From positions 1 to 52,064 of the forward strand of contig JAFXIC010000024.1 in assembly GCA_017533485.1 (NCBI GenBank): a stretch of DNA of 52,064 nt, written 5' to 3'. The position numbers were made by a program, and so were the translations under genes. This document shows positions 42,904 to 51,127 of the stretch, one piece after another. Position 1 is the first letter of the stretch, and each line of letters begins with the position of its first letter. This stretch comes from Oscillospiraceae bacterium (GTDB lineage: Bacteria; Bacillota; Clostridia; Oscillospirales; Ruminococcaceae). The notes beneath the pieces were generated by a model. That model was given only the letters and a program-made list of their open reading frames with translations. It ran no database searches and had not been told where the DNA came from.

Positions 42904-43950
42904 TCAGTTTGCGCCGTATGTCAAAAAGGCGGAGACTGCGGCAAGTACCGCACATCCCAATCCGAACAATGCAAAGACGGTCACGATTTTATATTCGCTC
43001 CACTTGCAAAGCTCGAAATGATGGTGAATCGGGGACATCTTGAAGATTCTTCTGCCTTCGCCATATCGTTTCTTCGTGTACTTAAAATATCCGACCTGAA
43101 GCACGACGCTGAACGCATCCAGCACATACACCAGCCCGATCAGCACCGTCAGCAGATGCATATGCAGTGCGATACCGATGGCCGCGAATGCGCCGCCGAG
43201 ATACATCGAACCGGTATCTCCCATGAAGCATTTCGCCGGATGGAGATTCCAGAACAGAAATCCGATACAGCCGCCTGCAATCGCGATCGCATAGAGCGAC
43301 AGCTCATACTGGCGGAGTACGCCGGCAACAATCGTCAGTGCCAGCATTGCAATCGTTGAGACAGTACCGCAGAGTCCGTCTACACCGTCCGTCAGGTTTA
43401 CTGCGTTCGAAATATAATACATCATTGCCATCACAATCGGATAGTAGAAGATGTGGAAGTCAATCCGGAAGAATACGAAGTCAAATTCCGTGGAAGTATC
43501 TCCCAGCAGGTACAGTATGCCCAGAAACAGTCCGCATAATACAAGCTGTGCGGCAGTTTTTTGCGTTGCCGTCAGTCCGAGATTCTGCTTCTTGACCGCC
43601 TTGATATAATCATCCGCAAATCCGATACAGGCATATAACAGCGAGAAGATGACCGTCGCCAGAAGCTTCCAGCCGTTCATCGCCGTCGTGTCCGCGGAAA
43701 TATCAATATTCTCTCCGCGCGTCATCCGCCATACCGCATAAAACAGCACCGTGGATACGATACTTCCGACCATAAACAGAAAGCCGCCCATAATCGGTGT
43801 GCCCTGTTTGGATTTATGCCATGCAGGACCTTCCTCCAGAATGGTCTGACCGAAATGAATCTTCCGAAGGTACGGTATCAATGCAATTCCGCCGACGCCC
43901 GCGATCACAACCGACAGCAGTGCGGCGCACAGGGTAATCCAAATCTTCAT
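42904..43950 (-). CDS. mraY: Phospho-N-acetylmuramoyl-pentapeptide transferase
   Basis: 348 residues, about ten membrane helices. It makes lipid I from UDP-MurNAc-pentapeptide and undecaprenyl phosphate. FADDYIKAVKKQNLGLTATQK carries the catalytic Asp-Asp; NAVNLTDGVDGL and the HHHFELCKWSEYKIV loop complete the active site. ATG 43950 has GGAGGAA upstream. It follows murE directly; no murF lies between them. Confidence 0.96.
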   Translation of the reverse strand: MKIWITLCAALLSVVIAGVGGIALIPYLRKIHFGQTILEEGPAWHKSKQGTPIMGGFLFMVGSIVSTVLFYAVWRMTRGENIDISADTTAMNGWKLLATVIFSLLYACIGFADDYIKAVKKQNLGLTATQKTAAQLVLCGLFLGILYLLGDTSTEFDFVFFRIDFHIFYYPIVMAMMYYISNAVNLTDGVDGLCGTVSTIAMLALTIVAGVLRQYELSLYAIAIAGGCIGFLFWNLHPAKCFMGDTGSMYLGGAFAAIGIALHMHLLTVLIGLVYVLDAFSVVLQVGYFKYTKKRYGEGRRIFKMSPIHHHFELCKWSEYKIVTVFALFGLGCAVLAAVSAFLTYGAN

Positions 43951-43973
43951 AGTTTCCTCCAAATATCCGGCTT

Positions 43974-45413
43974 TTACAGCCGTTTTAAGCCCTCCGCAAC
44001 CAGCTCCCGTTCATCCATATGGAGCTTCACGCCGCCTTCAATGATCTGATAATCCTCGTGGCCCTTTCCCGCAAGCAGGATCATATCACCTTTTTCTGCC
44101 TGCTGCATCGCAAGAAAGATTGCCTCTGCACGATCCGGCTCGGCAATATACGGAACGCCGGTCTCCGTCAGCCCGCCGATAATATCCGCCATGATTTGCA
44201 GCGGATTCTCGTCCCGCGGATTGTCGGATGTCACAACAATCAGGTCAGCATATTTTGCTGCCGCTTTTCCCATCTTCGGCCGCTTTTCCGCATCTCTGTT
44301 TCCGCCGCATCCGAATACGGCGATGACCTTTCCTTTCGCACATTCACGCAGTGTGGAAAGTGTTTTTTCGAGTGCGTCCGGCGTATGCGCATAGTCACAG
44401 ATCACCGTAAAATCACGATTTGTCGGGATCACCTCGCATCGTCCGCGCACGCCGCCGTAATCTTTCATCAGCGACTGCATTGTGTCAATCGGAATTCCGA
44501 ATCGTTTTCCGGCGAGCACTGCCGCCATCACATTATAGACATTGAACATTCCGATCATCTGCATCCGCACACGGATGGTTTCGTCCGAAAGCAGCATGGA
44601 GAATTCCGTGCCCCAGTCGCCAAGCGCGAGATCTGCGGCAGCCGCATCGGGCGTCATATCCTCCGTCCGGAGTCCGTAGCCGCATTTCTCACAGCCGATT
44701 TCCGTATACAGCCGTTTTCCGTATGCGTCCATCACATGAACGATCGCATAGTCACAGCGCAGGAACAAGCGTTTTTTCGCCTGATAATAGCATTCCATTG
44801 TGCCGTGTACATCGAGATGATCCTGTGTCAGATTCGTAAAGACTGCTGTATCAAAATGTGTGGGGCCGATGCGGTGCTGTTCGAGTCCGAACGACGACAC
44901 CTCCATCACGACCACATCACATCCTGCCTCCGCCATTTTTGTGAGCAGCGAGAAGTAGGTATCCGTCAGCGGCGTTGTATTCGGGGACGGCAGTATTTCA
45001 TCTCCGATTTCATACTGTACCGTACCGATCAGACCGACCTTATGGCCGGCGCGCTTCAGCATCTCCCGAAGCAGTGTCACGATCGTTGTTTTTCCGTTCG
45101 TACCCGTCACACCGATGAATTTCATCTTCCGTTCGGGGTGTCCGTACCATGCGGCACAGAGATCTCCGTATGCGGCATGCGTATCCGGAACAAGAATCTG
45201 TTTCCCGCCAAGTGCGAGATCCCGTTCTGCAACAACACAGACAGCGCCCTTTTCCAGCATTTCCTCCGCCGCGGTATGCCCATCGAAACGGCTTCCCTTG
45301 ATGCAGACAAAGACCATTCCTTCTGCAATCCGCGTTGTATTATCCGTAACGCCTGTGATCTCACAGTCCGGCAATGCTGTTGTCAAGCCCTCTAATATGT
45401 CGTATAATCTCAT
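43974..45413 (-). CDS. murE: UDP-MurNAc-L-Ala-D-Glu:meso-diaminopimelate ligase
   Basis: 479 residues. Cytoplasmic Mur ligase adding the third residue of the stem peptide. The ATP loop GVTGTNGKTTI is clear, as are the TPLTDTYFSLL and SSFGLEQHR segments. The substrate-specificity motif reads DNPRDENP, which indicates meso-diaminopimelate rather than lysine. ATG 45413 has GGAGAGAAA upstream. The gap to the PBP gene is 20 bp. Confidence 0.96.
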   Translation of the reverse strand: MRLYDILEGLTTALPDCEITGVTDNTTRIAEGMVFVCIKGSRFDGHTAAEEMLEKGAVCVVAERDLALGGKQILVPDTHAAYGDLCAAWYGHPERKMKFIGVTGTNGKTTIVTLLREMLKRAGHKVGLIGTVQYEIGDEILPSPNTTPLTDTYFSLLTKMAEAGCDVVVMEVSSFGLEQHRIGPTHFDTAVFTNLTQDHLDVHGTMECYYQAKKRLFLRCDYAIVHVMDAYGKRLYTEIGCEKCGYGLRTEDMTPDAAAADLALGDWGTEFSMLLSDETIRVRMQMIGMFNVYNVMAAVLAGKRFGIPIDTMQSLMKDYGGVRGRCEVIPTNRDFTVICDYAHTPDALEKTLSTLRECAKGKVIAVFGCGGNRDAEKRPKMGKAAAKYADLIVVTSDNPRDENPLQIMADIIGGLTETGVPYIAEPDRAEAIFLAMQQAEKGDMILLAGKGHEDYQIIEGGVKLHMDERELVAEGLKRL

Positions 45414-45433
45414 ATTTCTCTCCAATTCGTGTA

Positions 45434-47854
45434 TCAGCCCGACTGGTCGGTGGAACCGAAGTCCAGCTCGATGACAGACCATTTCGATACCTGTGTACCG
45501 CCCGGAATACTCTGGAGCAGTACCTTTACATCCTTACGGTCTGTGGACGCACCTTTCGCGATATAGTTCAGACCGATTTCCGTCAGCTTCGCATTGGCTT
45601 CTTCTGCTGTCATTCCGGTCACAAGCGGTACGGTTACGGTTTCTTCGACAATTCCGGTACCGGTATAGAGAAGAACCGTACTGCCCTTCGAAACCTTGGA
45701 GCCGGTAATCGGAGTCTGCATATTCACGATATCGCCTTCACCGACGATTTCAAATTTCAGTCCAAGCTCTGTCAGCTGATTCCCGGCGGTTTCAATCGTT
45801 TCGTCAATCAGCATCGGAATCTTGATATCCTGTTTCTCGGCATTCTCGCCCGAATCATCCGCATAATAGCCCAGATACGGCAGTGCTTTTTCCATAACCG
45901 CTCTCGCATACGGAACGGCAACAGTCGAACCATAATACCGCTCGTCAAATCCATACGGCTCATCCGCGACAATCAGCAGTACAATCTCCGGATCGTCTGC
46001 CGGTGCGAAACAACAGTAGGACGCGATGAATTTCATATCTTCAGCAGTATATCCGCCCATAAGTTTTTGTGCGGTACCGGATTTTCCGCCGATTTTATAG
46101 CCTTTGATGTATGCATTCGAGCCGCCGTTATTTTCAACGACTGCCTGGAGTGCTTTCCGCATCTCTGCAGAGGTTTCTTCGGAAATGACCTGACGGCGCA
46201 CGCTCTTTTCGTTGCTCAGCACAACATTTCCGTCACCGTCCACAATTTTGCTGACGACATAGGGCTTTAAAAGCTGACCGCCGTTGACGACTGCGGCATA
46301 ACCCGTAATCATCTCAATCGGAGAAAGCGAGTTGGTCTGACCGAAGGAGCTCGACGCGAGCTCTACCTCTCCCATTCGGGACAGCGGACAATAGACCGAG
46401 CTCGTTTCGCCCGGAAGGTCAATTCCGGTGCGCTCGGTCAGCCCGAACGCCTCGAAATACTGACAGAACAATTCCTTTCCAAGCGCCTGACCGATGCTGA
46501 TGAATGCCGGGTTGCAGGAATTCGTCAGAATCTGTTCAAAGCTCTGGGAGCCATGTCCGGGTTTCTTCTTCCAGCAGTTGATGGTCGTATCCGCAACCTC
46601 AACCGATCCGGTACAGTGAAATGTATTTTCGTAGGTAATGGCATTTTCCTCCAGACCGGCGGATGCCGTATAAACCTTAAAGACCGAACCGGGGATATAT
46701 GTCTCGGATACACATTTATTCTTCCACTGTGTTTCGCGCTGTTCCGCGAGCGCATTCGCACGCTCCTCCTCGTCCTCGATGGCACGGATCTTTTCCAGCG
46801 CTTTCTCATCATATATCTCGTAGGGAGCATTGAGATCGAAGCCGCCGACCGATGCCATCGCAAGCACCGCGCCCGTCTTGGCATTCAGCATAATGCCGCA
46901 GCCGCGGTTTTCCACGGAGAAGGTTTCTACCATTTCCGTCAGCGCATTCTCAACATAGGTCTGGAGCGTCATATCAATCGTCAGATAGACATCATCGCCG
47001 TCCTGTGCGTCATAGGTTTTCGAATAGCGGTACGGCATCTCATTGCCGCTCGCGTCTTTCGCGGTGATCGTCTTTCCGTCAATACCCGAAAGATAGTCAT
47101 TGTAGTAAGCTTCGATGCCGTAAACGCCGTCACCATCGGAATTATTAAAACCGATGACCGCCGCGGCAAGTTCGTTCTGGGGATAATAGCGTTTCGTATC
47201 GGATTCTCTTGTAATCGACGCAAACGACGGCTTCCGCTCGCTGTTTACAATCGGAACGGAATTGACATATTCGAGAATCCGGTCGGCAGTATTCTTTTCG
47301 ACCTGTTTTTTCAGCACAACATAATTACTTTTCGCCTCGAAAGCTTCCTGAACCTTCTGAAGGCTGATATCGAGCTGTTCCGCAAGAAATACAGCGAGCT
47401 GTTGTTTCAGCGCATTCGTATCAATAATATCCGCGCTTACCGGCGTACCCTGATCGGATTTTTTCTCTGCACTTTCCAGCAGCTTCTTATTTTTCTCCTC
47501 GATGGATGCCAGCTCGTTCCGGAACAGACCCGGATCGACATAGATTCGGTACACGGTTGCGCTCTGTGCCAGAATCGTGCCGTTTGCATCATAGATGGAT
47601 CCGCGCTTTGCAGGAATTGCAATTGTGCCGAACTGGCGGGAATTTGCCCAGTCGCTGTAATAATCATGATCGAGGACGCTGATCTTGAAGATATTGAGAA
47701 TCAGCAGTGCCGCCATCACGAGCGTTACGGTCAGAATCAAGCCGTTCGCACGTATTTTCATGCTCTGAGACGGACGTTCCGCCTGTTTTTTCGTGGCTGT
47801 CCGCCATCTTCTTGTTTTCTTATAATTTTTGCTTTCGGATGCCGGATCCTGCAT
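45434..47854 (-). CDS. Class B penicillin-binding protein with PASTA domains (FtsI/SpoVD type)
   Basis: 806 residues. A cytoplasmic basic N-terminus and one membrane helix (about 38-58) are followed by the PBP dimerisation domain, a transpeptidase domain and two PASTA repeats (about 690-800). The active-site motifs are S390-V-F-K, S446-C-N and K-S-G. It cross-links septal peptidoglycan with its SEDS partner FtsW. PASTA modules bind muropeptides or the nascent wall. ATG 47854 has GAAAGGAG upstream. The gene lies between the ftsL-like gene and murE, the usual place for the divisome PBP. Confidence 0.94.
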   Translation of the reverse strand: MQDPASESKNYKKTRRWRTATKKQAERPSQSMKIRANGLILTVTLVMAALLILNIFKISVLDHDYYSDWANSRQFGTIAIPAKRGSIYDANGTILAQSATVYRIYVDPGLFRNELASIEEKNKKLLESAEKKSDQGTPVSADIIDTNALKQQLAVFLAEQLDISLQKVQEAFEAKSNYVVLKKQVEKNTADRILEYVNSVPIVNSERKPSFASITRESDTKRYYPQNELAAAVIGFNNSDGDGVYGIEAYYNDYLSGIDGKTITAKDASGNEMPYRYSKTYDAQDGDDVYLTIDMTLQTYVENALTEMVETFSVENRGCGIMLNAKTGAVLAMASVGGFDLNAPYEIYDEKALEKIRAIEDEEERANALAEQRETQWKNKCVSETYIPGSVFKVYTASAGLEENAITYENTFHCTGSVEVADTTINCWKKKPGHGSQSFEQILTNSCNPAFISIGQALGKELFCQYFEAFGLTERTGIDLPGETSSVYCPLSRMGEVELASSSFGQTNSLSPIEMITGYAAVVNGGQLLKPYVVSKIVDGDGNVVLSNEKSVRRQVISEETSAEMRKALQAVVENNGGSNAYIKGYKIGGKSGTAQKLMGGYTAEDMKFIASYCCFAPADDPEIVLLIVADEPYGFDERYYGSTVAVPYARAVMEKALPYLGYYADDSGENAEKQDIKIPMLIDETIETAGNQLTELGLKFEIVGEGDIVNMQTPITGSKVSKGSTVLLYTGTGIVEETVTVPLVTGMTAEEANAKLTEIGLNYIAKGASTDRKDVKVLLQSIPGGTQVSKWSVIELDFGSTDQSG

Positions 47855-48071
47855 AGGCTTCTCCTTTCGCTGAAATACACGGCTATGAAAAGAAAAAAGG
47901 GCGGTGATACCTTGTTCCCCGCCCGTCCGAAGTGATACCGCTCCGAACCGCCATGGTTTATTTGTTTGACAGTCCAAGCTTTTTCATTTCTTCTGTTTTT
48001 TCTTTTCTTCTACACACTAGATTTGAATGGTTGTTTGTCATCAGCGGGCACAGATTCTTGTTCATTCTATG

Positions 48072-48869
48072 TTACTCGCCCTTAATAAATTCCCAGAATT
48101 CTACCAGCTTTTTATGGAGCACCACAAAAATGTTGGACTCCTCCTCCGCAATCGTCACCTCATCTTCGGTCTGAAGCTGGATATAACGAATCTGCGTCTG
48201 GTCAAGCTGTTTTAATCCGAGCACATTTTCTGCGTACTCCGCGACATTTTTGATTGTCATCTTGCCTTCCATTTCGGAATGCATACTGACATTTTTCGCA
48301 AGCGTATCATCATAAATCGCCTGTGCTTTCGCAATCTCCGAATACAGCTCATTGGTCTGGACACGGCCATAGATTACCGTTCCGACCAGCCCCATTGCAC
48401 AAAGTCCCAGCACAACTGCCTTCACAGACGATGCGCGTCTGCGCGTCACGCGCGGATTCATCATATTCCTGAAACGCTTTCCCTGTACACGCTGGGGAAT
48501 CGTTTTCTTCTTCGGTGTCTGAATCTGCATCGTCGGTGATTTTCGCGTTACCGTATAGACCTGAAGCGGTTTTTCCTTTTGCGGTTCCGGCGGTATTGCG
48601 GATGCCGCCGCGGTTCCCACAGCAGCCGAACCGGCAGGCGGATTCTTCGGTCTTGCGGCTTTTGCACGATTTTCTGCACTTTTTGCCTGACGTTCCCGTC
48701 TGGCACGCTTTGCATCCTCTGTCGGATTGGGGGTGGCTTTCGGTTTTTTCGGAGCTTGCCGTTTTTTGACATGACCGGATTTTTCTCGGTTTTCCCGTGA
48801 AAGCTTCATACGCTGTTCCTGGGTCAGATTCGAATGCTTGGAAGTTTTCTGTTCCGGTTTTTCCGACAA
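48072..48869 (-). CDS. FtsL-like divisome protein with long basic N-terminal tail
   Basis: 265 residues. A very long, lysine/arginine- and proline-rich cytoplasmic region (about 1-145) is followed by one membrane helix (about 150-172) and an extracellular coiled coil (about 173-235). The small size of the outer part and the location between rsmH and the PBP gene fit FtsL, but FtsL is normally about 100-120 residues and lacks such a tail. The start is TTG 48869, with GGAGG seven bases upstream, the best ribosome binding site in this frame. The 180-bp gap before it (48870-49048) is A-rich with no gene. Confidence 0.8.
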   Translation of the reverse strand: MSEKPEQKTSKHSNLTQEQRMKLSRENREKSGHVKKRQAPKKPKATPNPTEDAKRARRERQAKSAENRAKAARPKNPPAGSAAVGTAAASAIPPEPQKEKPLQVYTVTRKSPTMQIQTPKKKTIPQRVQGKRFRNMMNPRVTRRRASSVKAVVLGLCAMGLVGTVIYGRVQTNELYSEIAKAQAIYDDTLAKNVSMHSEMEGKMTIKNVAEYAENVLGLKQLDQTQIRYIQLQTEDEVTIAEEESNIFVVLHKKLVEFWEFIKGE

Positions 48870-49048
48870 GACAAAGCCTCCTTTCCGATGCGGACTTTGC
48901 GTGCTGTACATGAAAATGGCGACGTAAAATCCGATAGAGATGGCTCAGGGGTTTCCGATATTTCACCGTACTTGGTGTGTCATACACCCGTCTTGGGCGA
49001 TTTGTCTCTTTGTTCTTTTGTTGTTCTTTTGTTTTATCTGTTTCTCGT

Positions 49049-49978
49049 TTATATTTTTTTGATGGCACGCAGCTTCGCACTATGGCTTCTGGAATTGATT
49101 TCCAGCTCCTCCTGCGAAGCAGCGATGGGTTTTCTGTGAACCAATCGGGCTTTCGGCTTATTCCCACAGACGCACACCGGAAATTCTGATGGACAGGTAC
49201 AGCCTGTACACCAGCCGGCAAAGGTCTGTTTCACAATCCGATCCTCCAGACTATGGAATGTCAGAATCACAAGCCGACCGCCCGGTTTCAGTGCAGAAAA
49301 AGCCTGTTCCAGCGCAATCGACAAGCAGTTCAGCTCATCATTCACAGCAATCCGGATCGCCTGAAATGTTTTCTTACAGGGATTCTTGTCACGCCGGGCT
49401 TTTGCGGGAACGCCTTTTTTTATCAGCTCCGCCAGCTCCAGTGTGGTTTCAATCGGTTTTTCTTCGCGTGCCGCGAGAATCTGCGACACAATCCCACGGG
49501 CATATTTTTCTTCGCCGTAGGTAAAAAGGATATGCGTCAGCTCTTCCGCCGAAAGGGTATTCACCAAGTCTGCGGCTGAACGTCCGCTCTGGGACATCCG
49601 CATATCAAGCGGTGCATCCCGATGATAAGAAAAGCCTCTTGCCGCATCATCCAGCTCATGGCTCGAAACACCCAGATCCAGCAGGACTCCATCCGCCTGT
49701 AAGCCGCGCTCGCGCAGCACATCACCAAGCGTCGTGAAATTTGCGTGCACCAGTGTCACAGGAAGCCCGGAGAGGCGTTTTGAGGCCTGTGCAATTGCAT
49801 CGGGGTCCTGGTCCATGGAAAAGAGATGACCGCCGTCTGAGAGCCTGGAGGCGATTGCATGGGAATGCCCGCCGCCGCCTGCTGTGCCATCCAGATAGAT
49901 ACCGTTTGGTTTGACGTCCAAATCCGCCAGCACCTCATCCAGCATGACAGGTCGGTGGTAATCGTAAGGGCTTTCCAT
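49049..49978 (-). CDS. rsmH: 16S rRNA (cytosine1402-N4)-methyltransferase RsmH
   Basis: 309 residues. It uses SAM to methylate C1402 of 16S rRNA in the P site. YHRPVMLDEVL, the SAM loop DGTAGGGGHS and DLGVSSHELDDAARGFSY are diagnostic. GGAGG lies upstream of the ATG. It abuts mraZ (1-bp gap) in the usual mraZ-rsmH order. Confidence 0.96.
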   Translation of the reverse strand: MESPYDYHRPVMLDEVLADLDVKPNGIYLDGTAGGGGHSHAIASRLSDGGHLFSMDQDPDAIAQASKRLSGLPVTLVHANFTTLGDVLRERGLQADGVLLDLGVSSHELDDAARGFSYHRDAPLDMRMSQSGRSAADLVNTLSAEELTHILFTYGEEKYARGIVSQILAAREEKPIETTLELAELIKKGVPAKARRDKNPCKKTFQAIRIAVNDELNCLSIALEQAFSALKPGGRLVILTFHSLEDRIVKQTFAGWCTGCTCPSEFPVCVCGNKPKARLVHRKPIAASQEELEINSRSHSAKLRAIKKI

Positions 49979-49979
49979 C

Positions 49980-50411
49980 TTATATAACCTCCGCCATCAG
50001 TTCATTGGTTGATTCCGCTTTTTCTTCGTCATCCTTGAGGAAGCGTTCCTCGTCCCAGATTTCGGCATAATCACCGATACCGATAATCGCTACCTTACCC
50101 GAAAGCTTTGCGTGTTTACAGAGATCTTCGGGAATTGTGATTCTGCCGAGCTTGTCCGGTTCCAGAGAGACTGTCGCAGAACAGCAGTGACGGAGAATCT
50201 GACGCAGACGATTGCCCTGAAATTTTGTATTCAGGTCGTCTAAAAATGCGTCATAGCCGTCTTCCGAGTTCACGATCAGATATCCCAGTCCTTCGGTATC
50301 AGGAGTCAGATAAAGGGTTCCGCCGAGCTTTGCAAGAAACTGTGCGGGAAAGCTCATACGTCCGCGCGCATCCATCATTGCATTCTTTTTGCCTGAGAGT
50401 CGGGCTGCCAC
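49980..50411 (-). CDS. mraZ: Transcriptional regulator MraZ
   Basis: 143 residues with two SpoVT/AbrB-like halves: DARGRMSFPAQFLAKL in the first and PDKLGRITIPEDLCKHAKL in the second. MraZ binds repeats upstream of its own operon and regulates the dcw cluster. The start is GTG 50411 with AGGGGG seven bases upstream; a longer frame starting 50429 would overlap that site. It is the first gene of the cluster. Confidence 0.93.
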   Translation of the reverse strand: MAARLSGKKNAMMDARGRMSFPAQFLAKLGGTLYLTPDTEGLGYLIVNSEDGYDAFLDDLNTKFQGNRLRQILRHCCSATVSLEPDKLGRITIPEDLCKHAKLSGKVAIIGIGDYAEIWDEERFLKDDEEKAESTNELMAEVI

Positions 50412-50468
50412 GCGGAGTCCCCCTTTCACTCCCGCTGCCGATGTTCCGGGACAATCCTGCTACGGCAT

Positions 50469-50513
50469 CGGAGCCTGCGGAGCACGAAAACACAGAGTTC
50501 CGCAGGCAATCCG
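50469..50513 (-). other. Stem-loop in the mraZ leader
   Basis: GCCTGCGGA (50473-50481) pairs with TCCGCAGGC (50499-50507), with an outer CGGA/TCCG pair across a bulge. It sits in the long 5' leader (about 240 nt) of the mraZ transcript. There is no T-run, so it is not a terminator. Confidence 0.55.
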
Positions 50514-50660
50514 AGCCGCAGCACGAATGACCCAATATCGCCGGAGCGAGTCTTTTGTTCTTTCACACATTTGAAGGGAAGTGATTTTTATTTTTGTTTT
50601 GTAATGGAAAGCTTGCCAACGGATGCCAATTCTTTCCTTTACTTCCCCATCACAACATTC

Positions 50661-50689
50661 ATTATACTACCGTGTGTTGAATTTGTCAA
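50661..50689 (-). promoter_or_regulatory. Promoter of the mraZ-ftsQ cluster
   Basis: Reverse strand TTGACA (50684-50689), 17-nt spacer, TATAAT (50661-50666). Just downstream, G/A-rich units (GGGGAAG, AGGAAAG) may be MraZ-binding repeats, but they are imperfect. Confidence 0.88.
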
Positions 50690-51040
50690 TCATTTTCCTA
50701 CGAGGAATTCGTAGAATTGTTGTTTTGATTTTTAGTGACTCTGCACAAAAGAACGTTCGTTCGCCGACTTTCGACATCTTTCGTCAGATGTGATACAAAG
50801 CACTGTCGTCACGTATCTGCGTTATTTTCGATCACATTCGAAATGATTGACAAATTTTATCAAAACAAACAAACACTTTTCGCAACACAATATTTAGTAT
50901 CCAAAAAAATAATGCTACAATATTCCAAAAAGATTAATATTTCTCTCGCTCACGATTTTCTGCCAGAAAATTTGCCTCCCCTTCCCCCGCAGCCTGATTT
51001 CCGCATTCAATTTGCCAATTCATCCCCAAACCGCTGAAAA
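50690..51040. other. AT-rich intergenic region without a gene
   Basis: About 350 bp between the mraZ promoter and the tuf terminators. A 100-codon forward open frame (50735-51037) has no ribosome binding site or sensible composition and is not called. A LexA/DinR-like dyad (reverse CGAACGAACGTTCT, 50750-50763) is the only other signal I see. Confidence 0.5.
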
Positions 51041-51044
51041 AGAA

Positions 51045-51075
51045 AAAGCCCCGATGATATCATCAGAGCTTTGGA
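51045..51075 (-). terminator. Second (distal) terminator after tuf
   Basis: Reverse strand AAAGCTCTGATGAT pairs with ATCATCGGGGCTTT around a GATGATATCATC palindrome and ends in TTTTTCTTTTT. Confidence 0.75.
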
Positions 51076-51076
51076 A

Positions 51077-51113
51077 CAAAAAGATGCTGTACCCGAAACG
51101 GATACAGCATCTT
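51077..51113 (-). terminator. First terminator after tuf
   Basis: Reverse strand AAGATGCTGTA (51103-51113) pairs with TACAGCATCTT (51081-51091), followed by TTTTTG. It begins about 15 bp after the tuf stop codon. Confidence 0.9.
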
Positions 51114-51127
51114 GCCAACGTATGAAA

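Noticed and set aside
44019-47935. Long forward open frames across murE and the PBP gene
   Set aside because: Antisense shadows of conserved genes with intact active-site motifs.
50735-51037. 100-codon forward open frame in the gap before tuf
   Set aside because: No ribosome binding site, AT-rich biased composition and no promoter with proper spacing.
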